A stretch of 64,000 nucleotides of DNA from Buchnera aphidicola (Chaetogeoica yunlongensis) (GCA_039829965.1 CP139909.1:524400-588399); one strand, 5' to 3'. Numbered from the stretch's first letter, positions 30,137 to 40,339 are shown. The notes: a model not told the origin generated them from the sequence alone. A program made the numbers and translations.

Positions 30137-31795
30137 CTAAATATTTAATTTGTCAAAATACTTATAAAAATTGATTAATCCACATGTAGAAGAATCATAT
30201 TTGTTGATTTCATCAAAATCTTTCATACTAATAAAAATATCTTTAGCTAAAGATTTTCCTAATTCTACACCCCATTGATCAAAAGAAAAAATATTAAATA
30301 TAACACCTTGTGTAAAAACTTTATGTTCATATAAAGCAATTAACACACCTAAATTATAAGGATCTAATTTATGTAACAAAATTGAATTACTCGGTTGATT
30401 ACCTCTACATATTTTATAAGGTTCTACTGATAATACTTTTTGATTACATACATCAAAATCTTTTAAACTAATACTAAAATCATCATGAGATTTTCCAAAA
30501 GCTAATGCTCTTGTTTGTGAAAAAAAATGAGACAATAAATGTTCATGATGATTTTTTAAAACATGTTGAGGAGTAATAGCAGCAATAAAATCACAAGGTA
30601 TTAATTTAGTACCTTGATGCAATAATTGATAAAAAGCATGCTGTCCATTAGTACCCGGTTCCCCCCAAATAATTGGACTAGTTTGCCAATTTATAAATTT
30701 TAGATCCCTACTAACACTTTTTCCATTTGATTCCATAGTCATTTGTTGCAAAAAAGGAGACAAATACTTCATATTATAATCATAGGCTAATACTGCTTCA
30801 GTTTCTGATTGAAAAAAATTGTTATACCAAATACTAATTAATGCCAACAATACCGGTATATTCTTATTAAATTCAGTAGATAAATAATGCTTATCCATAC
30901 AATAAGCACCTTCTAATAAATTTTTAAAATTATCAAAACCAATTGAAAGTGCAATAGATAATCCTACAGAAGACCACAAAGAAAAACGACCACCAACCCA
31001 ATCCCAAAATAAAAAAACATTTTTAATGTTAATACCAAATTTTGTCGCTTCATTAGAGTCAGTAGTTACTGCAATAAAATGTTGATCTAAAAATTTACTA
31101 TTATTAAACATACTAAACATCCATTTTTTAGCTGTATTAGCATTAATTAATGTTTCTTGTGTAGTAAACGTTTTAGAAACAACCAAAAATAAAGTAGATT
31201 CTGGATTAATTTTTTCCAATACTCTCAAAATATTCGATCCATCTACATTAGATACAAAATGAATTTTTAAATGATTCCTATATGAATGTAATGCATTTAT
31301 AACCATTTTAGGCCCTAAATCTGATCCTCCGATACCAATATTAACTATATCTGTAATATATTTTCCAGTATATCCTGTCCACTTTTTATTAATTACTAAA
31401 CTAGAAAAATGCTTAATTTTATCTAAAACACTGAGTACATCTAACATAATATTTTTACTATTACAAAAAATAGGAGTATTGCTAAAATTTCTTAATGCTG
31501 TATGTAACACAAACCTATTTTCTGTTTTATTCATTAAAGAACCAAAAAACATAGATTCAATTGAATTTTTTAAATTCATTTCATCAGCTAACATCAATAA
31601 TGTATTAATTGTAAAATCAGTAATTCTATTCTTAGAATAATCTATTAAAATATTATTATTAAAAATAACTGAAAGTTTTTTAAATCGATTACTATCGTTA
31701 CAAAACAATTCCTTTATATGGATATTTTTTATTTCACTAAAATGATTTTTTAATACTTTCCAAGACTTTGTATCATTAGGATTTATATTTTTCAT
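30137..31795 (-). CDS. pgi: Glucose-6-phosphate isomerase
   Basis: Pgi interconverts glucose-6-phosphate and fructose-6-phosphate. The 552 residues match E. coli (549). IVNIGIGGSDLGPKMV, VSKTFTTQETL, FWDWVGGRFSLWSSVGLSIAL, MESNGKS (catalytic Glu region, about 357), WGEPGTNGQHAFYQLLHQGT (catalytic His) and DQWGVELGKSLA (catalytic Lys) are all present. Intact, single gene. Confidence 0.98.
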   Translation of the reverse strand: MKNINPNDTKSWKVLKNHFSEIKNIHIKELFCNDSNRFKKLSVIFNNNILIDYSKNRITDFTINTLLMLADEMNLKNSIESMFFGSLMNKTENRFVLHTALRNFSNTPIFCNSKNIMLDVLSVLDKIKHFSSLVINKKWTGYTGKYITDIVNIGIGGSDLGPKMVINALHSYRNHLKIHFVSNVDGSNILRVLEKINPESTLFLVVSKTFTTQETLINANTAKKWMFSMFNNSKFLDQHFIAVTTDSNEATKFGINIKNVFLFWDWVGGRFSLWSSVGLSIALSIGFDNFKNLLEGAYCMDKHYLSTEFNKNIPVLLALISIWYNNFFQSETEAVLAYDYNMKYLSPFLQQMTMESNGKSVSRDLKFINWQTSPIIWGEPGTNGQHAFYQLLHQGTKLIPCDFIAAITPQHVLKNHHEHLLSHFFSQTRALAFGKSHDDFSISLKDFDVCNQKVLSVEPYKICRGNQPSNSILLHKLDPYNLGVLIALYEHKVFTQGVIFNIFSFDQWGVELGKSLAKDIFISMKDFDEINKYDSSTCGLINFYKYFDKLNI

Positions 31796-32243
31796 AAAAT
31801 AATTATCTTCATGTTTATACTATTATTTATAATTTTTATACTTCTACGTAAAAATATCTACAAATATAAAAAAAAATGAATAAATAAGACTTTAAATTTT
31901 TATAAGAGTAAATTATATTTAAAACTTTATCGAATAAATTTACTAAAATAAAATTTATACTAAAATAAAACTACCATTGAAACTATATTTTAAAATATTA
32001 ATGATGTTCTTATAACTTTCTTAAAATTTATACAACAGAAAATTTCTACATAAAAAATTTAATATTTATATTTTTTTTTATACACTAATATATAAATACT
32101 TGTATTCTACCATCAATAACAAAAAAAATTCTTAATAAAAAATTACTTATTAACAAATAATAATCGTGATGTAAAACAAAAATATGTAAAATTTATAACT
32201 ATAAATCTAATTTAATTCATACAAAATCTTATTTAGGTAAAAC
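31796..32243. other. Gene-free spacer between divergent pgi and orn
   Basis: About 450 bases holding the divergent promoters of pgi and orn. A+T-rich, with no coding relic or RNA recognised. Confidence 0.5.
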
Positions 32244-32789
32244 ATGAACGATAATTTTAAAAATCTAATATGGATAGATTTAGAAATGACAGGGTTAAAT
32301 CCAAAAATACATAAAATTATAGAAATTGCAACCCTAGTAACAGACAAAAATTTAAATATTTTAGCTCAAGGTCCAATAATTGTAATTCATCAAAACCAAT
32401 GTGAATTAAATTTAATGAATCAATGGAATATCACTACTCATACCAAAAATGGATTAATTAATAAAATAAAACACAGTCTATATGACGAACACTTAGCAGA
32501 AAAAAAAATAATTACTTTCTTGAAAAAATGGATTCCAAAAAACAAATCTCCCATGTGTGGAAATAGTATAAGTACAGACAGACTATTCTTAAAAGAATAC
32601 ATGCCTACTTTAGAAAAATACTTTCATTATAGACAAATTGACGTTAGTTCTATAAAAGAATTAATTTTACGTTGGAAACCTAAATTATATAAAAAATTTA
32701 CAAAAAAATATTCACATCAAGCACTATTAGATTTACAAGAATCTATTCAAGAATTGATTTTTTATAAAAAACATTTTTTTCAATTATAA
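32244..32789 (+). CDS. orn: Oligoribonuclease
   Basis: Orn degrades two- to five-base RNA fragments, the last step of mRNA decay. The 181 residues equal E. coli. DEDDh catalytic motifs: WIDLEMTGLNP (first Asp-x-Glu), MCGNSISTDRLFLKEYMP, and the C-terminal HQALLDLQESIQEL with catalytic His and Asp. YFHYRQIDVSSIKEL is diagnostic. tRNA-Gly follows, as in E. coli. Confidence 0.97.
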   Translation: MNDNFKNLIWIDLEMTGLNPKIHKIIEIATLVTDKNLNILAQGPIIVIHQNQCELNLMNQWNITTHTKNGLINKIKHSLYDEHLAEKKIITFLKKWIPKNKSPMCGNSISTDRLFLKEYMPTLEKYFHYRQIDVSSIKELILRWKPKLYKKFTKKYSHQALLDLQESIQELIFYKKHFFQL

Positions 32790-32870
32790 AATTAATTTAT
32801 ACTAAAATATATTTATTCATTTAATACTTGAAAAAAAAAATTTTTTATATATAATTAATTCTAATTTATT

Positions 32871-32943
32871 GCGGGAATAGCTCAGTAGGTAGAGTACAAC
32901 CTTGCCAAGGTTGGGGTCACGAGTTCAAATCTCGTTTCCCGCT
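32871..32943 (+). tRNA. glyV: tRNA-Gly (GCC)
   Basis: Cloverleaf with acceptor GCGGGAA/TTCCCGC, anticodon GCC in CCTTGCCAAGG, T arm GAGTTCAAATCTC and discriminator T. E. coli has three copies after orn; one remains here. Confidence 0.96.
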
Positions 32944-33043
32944 AAGTACAAAGTATAAAATCATTTAAAAAATTAAAATTCTATTTCTTAAATACACTAT
33001 ATAAAATTTAGAGTTAATTTTATTTATCTATGGATTTAAATCA

Positions 33044-33974
33044 ATGTTGTTAAAAATGTTTTATACAATTATAATATCAATTTTTTTATTTATACCAAAA
33101 ATCTCCTATACAAAAACAATACTTTCTGATATTCATATTATAAATCACAATAAAAAACAAAAAAAATTATTATACAAAAATACACTCCTAAAAAAATATT
33201 CTTTTTTTTTATTATAAATCACTACTAAATTTTTCATCAACATATCAAAATATTCTTATTCAGAATAAATTTTTTGAATTAACAAAAACATTTAAAAAAA
33301 ACACAAAAAAAAAACACAACAAAATTTTTATTTTTACTTACAACGCACACCCATTATCAAAAAAACAACAAAAAAATAAAATAATTATAGCTATCGATGC
33401 AGGGCATGGTGGACAAGATCCAGGTGCTATTAGTAATAATAAAAAAATTCAAGAAAAAAATATCACATTATCTATAGCAAAAAAGTTAACAAAAAAATTA
33501 AATACAATTAAAATTTTTAAAGCAATAATGATAAGAAATGGAAATTATTTCATTCCTATTAGAAAAAGAACTCAAACAGCTCAAAAAAAACGTGCTAATT
33601 TATTAATTTCAATTCACACAAATTCAACAAATAATAAAAAAATATCAGGAATATCCGTCTGGATATTCTCTAATACAAAAAAACATATCCTTAACAAAAA
33701 CAAACTAAAAAAATATAACAATATTAATAAAATAAAATACGAACTAGCAAAAACAGTCATAAAAGAGTTGCATAATGTTACAAATCTAAATCAAACACAA
33801 CCAAAATTTGCCCGATTTGCCATTCTTAACTCTACTTCTTTTCCATCTATACTAATTGAAACAGGTTTTATAAGCAATCCCAAAGAAGCAAAAAATTTAA
33901 ACAATCAATATTACCAAAATCTTATAGTAAAATACATATTTCTTGCATTACAAAAATATTTTTTAAAATATTAA
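33044..33974 (+). pseudogene. amiB: N-acetylmuramoyl-L-alanine amidase AmiB, frame broken at a T9 run
   Basis: Two frames together spell AmiB, the zinc amidase that splits septal peptidoglycan. The ATG at 33044 gives a signal peptide (MLLKMFYTIIISIFLFIP) and the AMIN-like TILSDIHIINHN, then stops at 33217. After the T9 run at 33202-33210 another frame continues without a stop to 33974, and removing one T joins them. The catalytic domain keeps DAGHGGQDPGA, the Glu in IQEKN, the His in SIHTN and the Glu in IETGFISN. The segment between VWIFSN and FAILNS is about 30 residues shorter than in E. coli and lacks the autoinhibitory-helix insert. It is a pseudogene or slippage-rescued. Confidence 0.85.
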
Positions 33975-33975
33975 T

Positions 33976-34185
33976 TTAATAAGTAATAAATTTAAATTTT
34001 TTGTTAAACTTTTCTATTCTGCCACCAGTATCAGATAAACGCTGTTGACCTGTATAAAAAGGATGACATTTAAAACATACATCAATATTAATGTCTTTAC
34101 ATAAAGTAGAAAAAATATAAGTGCATTTTCCACAAGAACATGTTACTTTTATTTTAATATAATTAGGATGAATATTTGTTTTCAT
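33976..34185 (-). CDS. rpmE: 50S ribosomal protein L31
   Basis: L31 bridges the large subunit central protuberance and the 30S head. From the ATG at 34185 the 69 residues match E. coli (70). It is the zinc-binding form, with CSCG and VCFKCHPFYTGQQR plus GGRIEKFNKKF. An in-frame ATG at 34245 would add 20 hydrophobic residues, but the AAGG ribosome-binding site and homology favour 34185. Convergent with amiB. Confidence 0.96.
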   Translation of the reverse strand: MKTNIHPNYIKIKVTCSCGKCTYIFSTLCKDINIDVCFKCHPFYTGQQRLSDTGGRIEKFNKKFKFITY

Positions 34186-34693
34186 AAGACCTTTTAATAA
34201 AGTATACGTATAATAAAAAATTTTTAAAATAAATATATAAAACATTAAAAAATAAAAAAATATATGTAATTCTCTCTTTTACTAAAATTTTTTATTTAAA
34301 TGAATACATATTTATTTTAGATTTAATTGATATTATATATATATCAAAAAAAAAATACATATAATTTTCTGAAATTTTTAAAAATCAAATCTCTAAACAA
34401 ATAAATATAGATCGTTCTAACAAAATATTTATTAATATATAAAAAAATAAATTTATAAATTATGACATAATTTGTATTAAAAATATCACGTATATACATC
34501 AAATTTACATCCAAAAATAATATAAATTCCAAAAAATCAAAATTACACTCACAAAAATATAAAAGTTATTTTTTTAATATCCATATTTATATTCACTAAA
34601 TAACACAAAAAAAAATACTACAATATTTTATACTTAATGTAACCTTAATATATCAAAAATTTATAATTTTAATTTAATAAAAGGAACGATTCA
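34186..34693. other. Gene-free spacer between rpmE and hslV
   Basis: About 500 bases with promoters expected for rpmE (minus) and hslVU (plus). In E. coli priA, cytR and ftsN lie between rpmE and hslV; none is recognisable here. I found no convincing heat-shock promoter upstream of hslV. Confidence 0.5.
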
Positions 34694-35224
34694 GTGACAA
34701 CTATTCTTAGCGTAAGACACAAAAAACAAGTAGTAATTGGAGGAGATGGACAAGCAACATTAGGAAATACTATTATGAAAAGTAATGTAAAAAAAGTAAG
34801 ATACCTTTACAATAATAAAGTTATTGCAGGATTTGCTGGAGGAACAGCTGATGCATTTACTTTATTTGATCTCTTTGAAAAAAAGTTATTAATGTATCAA
34901 GGAAAACTAAAACGTTCTGCGATTGAATTAGCAAAAGATTGGAGGACTGATAAAATCTTAAGAAAACTCGAAGCATTACTAGCAGTAGCCGATAAAGAAA
35001 TATCATTAATTATTACCGGAAATGGAGATGTAATACAACCAGAAAATGATCTTATGGCCATTGGATCCGGAGGATCATATGCACAAGCAGCCGCAATAGC
35101 AATGTTAGAAAATACTTCTCTGACTGCAAAAAAAATTGTAGAAAAAGCGCTAAAGATCACATCTGGAATATGTATATACACTAATAATATTTTTACTATA
35201 AAAGAATTAACATCAATACAATAA
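34694..35224 (+). CDS. hslV: HslV peptidase subunit
   Basis: HslV forms the dodecameric threonine protease core of HslVU. The start is GTG at 34694, preceded by AAGGAACG. After Met removal the catalytic Thr is residue 1 of TTILSVRH. GGDGQATLGN, GFAGGTADAFTLFDLFE, LAKDWRTDKILRKLEALLAVAD and ENDLMAIGSGGSYA are diagnostic. The 176 residues equal E. coli. hslU follows 10 bases later. Confidence 0.98.
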   Translation: MTTILSVRHKKQVVIGGDGQATLGNTIMKSNVKKVRYLYNNKVIAGFAGGTADAFTLFDLFEKKLLMYQGKLKRSAIELAKDWRTDKILRKLEALLAVADKEISLIITGNGDVIQPENDLMAIGSGGSYAQAAAIAMLENTSLTAKKIVEKALKITSGICIYTNNIFTIKELTSIQ

Positions 35225-35234
35225 GGGTTTCTTT

Positions 35235-36575
35235 ATGTCAGAAATGACTCCTCGAGAAATAGTAAAAGAACTTGACCGATTTATTATTGGTCAAGAAAAA
35301 GCAAAACGCGCTGTAGCTATTGCATTACGAAATAGATGGCGTCGAATGAAACTTAATAAAGAACTAAGATACGAGATAACACCAAAAAATATTCTTATGA
35401 TTGGTCCTACAGGAGTAGGTAAAACTGAAATAGCTAGACGATTAGCTAAATTAGCTAATGCTCCCTTTATAAAAGTCGAAGCTACAAAATTTACCGAAAT
35501 AGGATATGTTGGTAAAGAAGTAGATTCAATTATTAGAGAATTAACTGATTCTGCAATTAAAATGATTAAAAGTTCAGCAATAAAAAAAAATAAAAAAAGA
35601 GCAAAAGAACTAGCTGAAGAAAAAATATTAGATGTATTAGTACCAACAATTAAAAAAAAGTGGAAAGAAACAACAGAAAAAGATGATAATCAACCTAATG
35701 CAGCAATACAATCTTTTCGAAAAAAATTAAGAGAAGGTAAACTAAATGATAAAGAAATTGAAATAAATATTTCCGTAACACCTATGGGTATCGAAATTAT
35801 GGCACCACCAGGAATGGAAGAATTAACTAATCAACTACAATCATTATTCCAAAATTTAAGTGGACATAAAAAAAACATTAAAAAATTAAAAATAAAAGAT
35901 GCAATGAAATTACTAATAGAAGAAGAAGCATCTAAATTAATCAATCTAGAAGAATTAAAAAAAGAAGCTATTTATGCCGTTGAACAAAATGGAATTGTTT
36001 TTATTGATGAAATTGATAAAATATGTAGAAACCACGGTGCATCTGGACCTGATGTATCTCGAGAAGGTGTACAAAGAGATTTACTACCTTTAATAGAAGG
36101 TTGTACAGTCTCTACAAAACATGGTATGGTTAAAACAGATCACATTTTATTTATTGCCTCTGGTGCTTTTCAAATTTCAACACCTTCAGATCTTATTCCA
36201 GAACTACAAGGAAGGCTTCCTATAAGAGTAGAGTTACAGGCATTAACTATCAATGACTTTGAATTAATTTTAACAGAACCAAAAGCTTCAATTACAGTAC
36301 AATATCAAGCTTTATTAGAAACAGAAAAGGTTTACATTAACTTTACTAAAGAAGGTATAAGAAATATTGCCGAAGCAGCATGGAAAGTTAATGAATCTAT
36401 GGAAAATATTGGTGCTAGAAGATTACATACTGTATTAGAAAAATTAATGGAAGACATATCATTTCATGCTAGTGATCAAAAAAATAAAACAACTATTATT
36501 ATTGACGAAAAATACGTTAAAAAACATCTAGACAAATTAATATCTAACGAAGATCTTAGTCGTTTTATTTTGTGA
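35235..36575 (+). CDS. hslU: HslU ATPase subunit
   Basis: AAA+ unfoldase that feeds substrates to HslV. The 446 residues match E. coli (443). PREIVKELDRFIIGQEKAKRA starts the protein, Walker A GPTGVGKTEIARRLA is near 59-73, and Walker B is in IVFIDEIDKI. An intermediate domain lies between about 110 and 240. ENIGARRLHTVLE (sensor 2) and the C-terminal DLSRFIL that docks into HslV are intact. Confidence 0.98.
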   Translation: MSEMTPREIVKELDRFIIGQEKAKRAVAIALRNRWRRMKLNKELRYEITPKNILMIGPTGVGKTEIARRLAKLANAPFIKVEATKFTEIGYVGKEVDSIIRELTDSAIKMIKSSAIKKNKKRAKELAEEKILDVLVPTIKKKWKETTEKDDNQPNAAIQSFRKKLREGKLNDKEIEINISVTPMGIEIMAPPGMEELTNQLQSLFQNLSGHKKNIKKLKIKDAMKLLIEEEASKLINLEELKKEAIYAVEQNGIVFIDEIDKICRNHGASGPDVSREGVQRDLLPLIEGCTVSTKHGMVKTDHILFIASGAFQISTPSDLIPELQGRLPIRVELQALTINDFELILTEPKASITVQYQALLETEKVYINFTKEGIRNIAEAAWKVNESMENIGARRLHTVLEKLMEDISFHASDQKNKTTIIIDEKYVKKHLDKLISNEDLSRFIL

Positions 36576-36599
36576 ACTTATTTATTATAAAAATAAATA

Positions 36600-36628
36600 C
36601 TTTCCTATCTTTACTATAGATAGGAAAG
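36600..36628 (+). terminator. Hairpin downstream of hslU
   Basis: Perfect 11-bp arms CTTTCCTATCT (36600-36610) and AGATAGGAAAG (36618-36628) with a 7-base loop, 25 bases after the hslU stop. The arms are richer in G and C than the surroundings. No U tract follows on the plus strand, so it may act as a terminator or an mRNA 3'-end stabiliser. Confidence 0.55.
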
Positions 36629-36999
36629 ATTAAAAAAATTACTTGATAATTAAAAAAAAATATATTTTTAAAAACTATATTAATTAATCAAATAAATAAA
36701 TTAAAAAATTTTTAATATTAAATCTACTCAATCAACTGTATAATTTTTTTAAAATATTTTTTAATTTATTTTATAAAACTTATTAAATTACCATATTAAA
36801 TTTAAAATTAGTCAAAAATAATCAAGTAGTAATATATTTTTTATTAATCTTCTCTAACTAACAATATTAAAAAATTTTTAATAACTACACATATAACACT
36901 TCTAAAAAATATATTTATAAATTTAATTATATAAAATTAAAATGCTCATTTTAAAAAATAGTATACAATAAAAAATTTTTTTAAAAAATATTTTAAAAT
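36629..36999. other. Gene-free spacer between convergent hslU and trpG
   Basis: About 370 bases of A+T-rich sequence. Nothing recognisable apart from the hslU hairpin just before it. Confidence 0.5.
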
Positions 37000-37581
37000 T
37001 TAAAACTGAGTCCATTGTATAGTTTTTTGTAAAAATTTAGCGCCTAAAACAGTCAAAATAGATTCTGGATGAAATTGAAAACCACAAATTTTGTCATAAT
37101 TGTTTCTCACAGCCATAACCATATCATTAAAATATGCATTAACTACTAAATTTTTTGGAATTACACTACATACTAAAGAATGATACCTTGCCACAGAAAA
37201 TGGATTAGGCATATTCTTAAACATTGCTTTATTATCATGAGATACTAAAGATGTTTTTCCATGCAACACCTCTCCAGAATAATCCACTTCTCCGCCATAC
37301 ATCTTTACTATAGCTTGATGTCCTAAACAAATACCTATAATGGGAATTTTTCCTCTTAATTTAACTAATAATGTAGGCATGCAACCTGCACAATCTGGAG
37401 TTCCTGGACCAGGAGATAATATTAGCACAGGATTACTTAATTGAGATAATCTATTTAAAATCACATTTATTTGAATTGTATTACGATACACTACAACATT
37501 ATGACCATTAATACGCAATTGATCTACTAAATTATAAGTAAAAGAATCAAAATTATCTAATAACAATATATCATTCATCAT
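37000..37581 (-). CDS. trpG: Anthranilate synthase component II (glutaminase)
   Basis: TrpG supplies ammonia from glutamine to TrpE for anthranilate, the first tryptophan-specific step. Class I amidotransferase motifs are complete: LLLDNFDSFTYNLVDQLR, SPGPGTP, catalytic Cys in GICLGHQAI, and the His-Glu pair in FQFHPES. About 193 residues, so it is the glutaminase alone and not the TrpGD fusion of E. coli. Starts at 37581 or 37578 (MNDILLLD) fit homologues; an ATG at 37605 overlaps trpE by 13 bases but lacks support. Confidence 0.95.
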   Translation of the reverse strand: MMNDILLLDNFDSFTYNLVDQLRINGHNVVVYRNTIQINVILNRLSQLSNPVLILSPGPGTPDCAGCMPTLLVKLRGKIPIIGICLGHQAIVKMYGGEVDYSGEVLHGKTSLVSHDNKAMFKNMPNPFSVARYHSLVCSVIPKNLVVNAYFNDMVMAVRNNYDKICGFQFHPESILTVLGAKFLQKTIQWTQF

Positions 37582-37592
37582 ATTATACAACT

Positions 37593-39155
37593 CTATATAG
37601 CACAATGAGTATGAGAATCAAATATAGCCTGAAAAACTGCCTGAGCTTTATATTTACATTCATCAGATTCTAATTGAGGTATAGAATCTAATACTATCCC
37701 AGCTCCAGATTGAATAACTGCTATATTATTTTCCACATAAGCAGAACGAATTATAATGCAAGTATCTAAAGTTCCTAAACCAGTAAAATATCCTATAGCT
37801 CCTCCATAACTACCTCTTTTTTTTCTTTCAACAGACGCAATTAATTCCATAGCTCGAATCTTTGGTGCTCCAGTTAAAGTACCCATATTCATGCATGATT
37901 GATATGCATGCAGAAAATCTAAATCCTCACGCAATAATCCAACTACTCGAGAAACTAAATGCATAACATGTGAATAACGATCTACTTTTATTAAATCAGC
38001 TATATAACGAGTTCCTGGTTTACAAATTTTAGCTAAATCATTACGAGCTAAATCCACCAACATTAAATGTTCAGATAACTCTTTATGATTAGTTCTCATT
38101 TCCAGTTCTATCCTACTATCTAAATCTAAATCCAATAATCCATCTGAATCTCTTCCTCGAGGTCTTGTTCCTGCAATAGGATATATTTCTACTTTCTTAG
38201 AAAACGAATCATATTTTAATGCACTTTCAGGTGAAGCACCAAATAAAGTAAAATCTCGATCCTGCATAAAAAACATATATGGACTAGGATTGTTCTTTTT
38301 TAAAAAATCATATGATAATAAAGGATTAACACAAGGAAGATAAAATCGTCTTGAAGGAACAACTTGAAAAACTTCACCATTCAAAATAGATTTTTTCATA
38401 TTTACTACGATATCATTATATTCCTTATCCGATATATCATACTTTAAAATCATATTTTGTAATTTACAAAATTGTATTGATGATAGTTTTTTGTTTAATT
38501 TATTCTTTAATTCTATAGACCTATTTTTTAATCTAGTTCTTTCAAAACTATCATCAGTAAACAAACTAACTTGAAGCACAGATGTTCTACGTTTATGATC
38601 TAATACCAATAATACCTCAGAAATATAAAAACATAAATCTGGACAATTTTGATCAGACTTTAATATCGGTAAATTTTCAAAATTCGTAATTAAATCATAT
38701 GAAAAAAAACCTCCAAAAAACATAGATTTTAATTCATTATTACTTATATTTTTAACACTTTTAATTAATAATCTAATTGCATCAAAGATAGATAATGACT
38801 TCAATCTTTGATCTTCATCTAAATTTGAAGAAAAAAAAGGAAATTTTATTTTTAAAGGATTTTTATCTGATAAAATCATTACACATTTAGGCAACAAAGA
38901 TTTAAATACAGACAACAAACTTATACCATTTTTTGTAAATGCTTGTAAAGTAACTATATTATATAATATTGAAATTCTTAATGCAGTATCTATAATCATC
39001 ATACTTTCAACATTACATTTTTTATCAACTTCTGCAGATTCTAATAATAAAGTTTCAGACTTATGTTTACATAACTGATTAAAAATAACAGTAGGATTAG
39101 GTTGATAACAAGTATTAACCTTAAACGTATTAAGTTCTATTAATTTTTTTTTCAT
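37593..39155 (-). CDS. trpE: Anthranilate synthase component I
   Basis: TrpE converts chorismate to anthranilate using TrpG ammonia. About 520 residues. LLLESAEVD near the N-terminus is the LLES tryptophan-binding element and is intact, so feedback inhibition is probably retained. FQVVPSRRF, NPSPYMFFMQD, IAGTRPRGR, LARNDLAKIC, GTLTGAPKIRAMELI and GSYGGAIGYF make up the catalytic domain. I prefer the ATG at 39155, with GGA 7 bases upstream; in-frame ATGs at 39167 and 39224 are alternatives. In many Buchnera trpEG is on a plasmid; here single copies sit in the chromosome. Confidence 0.95.
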   Translation of the reverse strand: MKKKLIELNTFKVNTCYQPNPTVIFNQLCKHKSETLLLESAEVDKKCNVESMMIIDTALRISILYNIVTLQAFTKNGISLLSVFKSLLPKCVMILSDKNPLKIKFPFFSSNLDEDQRLKSLSIFDAIRLLIKSVKNISNNELKSMFFGGFFSYDLITNFENLPILKSDQNCPDLCFYISEVLLVLDHKRRTSVLQVSLFTDDSFERTRLKNRSIELKNKLNKKLSSIQFCKLQNMILKYDISDKEYNDIVVNMKKSILNGEVFQVVPSRRFYLPCVNPLLSYDFLKKNNPSPYMFFMQDRDFTLFGASPESALKYDSFSKKVEIYPIAGTRPRGRDSDGLLDLDLDSRIELEMRTNHKELSEHLMLVDLARNDLAKICKPGTRYIADLIKVDRYSHVMHLVSRVVGLLREDLDFLHAYQSCMNMGTLTGAPKIRAMELIASVERKKRGSYGGAIGYFTGLGTLDTCIIIRSAYVENNIAVIQSGAGIVLDSIPQLESDECKYKAQAVFQAIFDSHTHCAI

Positions 39156-39589
39156 TTTATTTTCCATAAATATTATAGGTTTTAATTTGATATTACAGCT
39201 ATAACTACAATATATGGAACTCAATAAAATATTATATTGTTAACAAATATATCATATTCTATGATAACAAAATCAAAAAATTACTTAAATACTCTAATCA
39301 TAATTAAAAAAATAAATCGTAATATAACAAATACATATATTATATCTTCTATAAAAACTTTAACTCTTTTTAATATATATAAAATTATATAAAAACATAT
39401 TATTAAAAAATTAATAAATGTTAATTATAAATTTAAAAAATTCACTAATTTTAAAACAAATAACATCTTTTAAATAATTATTAAATCTATCATTAAAAAA
39501 TATTAAAACATATGATATTATTACTCAAACATACTTAAAACAAATACAAATAAAAATTAAGTTTTTAATAAAATATTAATTAAAAAAAT
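39156..39589. other. Spacer between divergent trpE and fpr
   Basis: About 430 bases containing the divergent promoters of trpEG and fpr. No tryptophan-rich leader peptide or attenuator hairpin was seen. trpE may start as early as 39224. Confidence 0.5.
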
Positions 39590-40339
39590 ATGAATACTTG
39601 GATAGTAGCTAAAATAATAAAAATAAAAAAATGGGAAAATAATTTATTTAGTTTAATCTTACAAGCAAACATTGATCCTTTCATTGCTGGTCAATTTACT
39701 AAATTAGGATATCCACTAAAAAATGGAAAAATAATACAAAGAGCATATTCTTTTGTGAATACTCCAAATGAAAAATTTTTAGAATTTTATATGATTTTAA
39801 TAAAGAATGGACAATTCACTTCTCAAATATATAATCTAAAAAAGTTAGATGAATTAAAAATTAAAAAACAATCATCAGGATTTTTTACGCTAGATCACAT
39901 TCATCCCTGTGAGAAACTATGGATGCTATCTACCGGTACAGGTATTGGCCCATATTTATCAATATTAAAAAATAAAAAAAATACTGAAAAATTTAATAAA
40001 ATTATCTTAATCCATGCTGTTCGTTACAAAAAAGATCTCTCATATTTAAACGATATTTATACTTTAAAAAAAAACTATAATGGAAAATTAAAAATTAAAT
40101 TTATAATAAGCCGAGAAAAAACTAATTTTTCACTTATAGGAAGAATCCCTCAACTATTAGAAACACAAGAACTAGAAAAAAATATTAATCTATACATTGA
40201 AAAAAATAATTCTCATGTCATGTTATGCGGAAATCCAAATATGATACAAGAAACAAAAAATATACTGATTAAAAAAAGAAATCTTACTAAAAATCTGAAA
40301 CGAAAACCGGGTAATATTACTAGCGAACACTATTGGTAA
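39590..40339 (+). CDS. fpr: Ferredoxin/flavodoxin-NADP+ reductase
   Basis: Fpr moves electrons between NADPH and flavodoxin or ferredoxin. The 249 residues match E. coli (248). FAD-binding RAYSFVNTP, NADP-binding STGTGIGPYLSIL, the MLCGNPNMI segment, and the C-terminal KRKPGNITSEHYW with its terminal Trp are clear. The Fdx encoded near 61 kb is a possible partner. Intact. Confidence 0.97.
   Translation: MNTWIVAKIIKIKKWENNLFSLILQANIDPFIAGQFTKLGYPLKNGKIIQRAYSFVNTPNEKFLEFYMILIKNGQFTSQIYNLKKLDELKIKKQSSGFFTLDHIHPCEKLWMLSTGTGIGPYLSILKNKKNTEKFNKIILIHAVRYKKDLSYLNDIYTLKKNYNGKLKIKFIISREKTNFSLIGRIPQLLETQELEKNINLYIEKNNSHVMLCGNPNMIQETKNILIKKRNLTKNLKRKPGNITSEHYW

Noticed and set aside
34186..34245. N-terminal hydrophobic extension of L31 from the ATG at 34245
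   Set aside because: Ribosomal protein L31 starts at MKxxIHP; AAGG precedes the ATG at 34185, and the extension has no homologue.
34344..34532. Minus-strand 62-codon open frame upstream of hslV
   Set aside because: Composition is what random A+T-rich spacer gives (Tyr/Phe/Ile-rich), no start signal and no family match.
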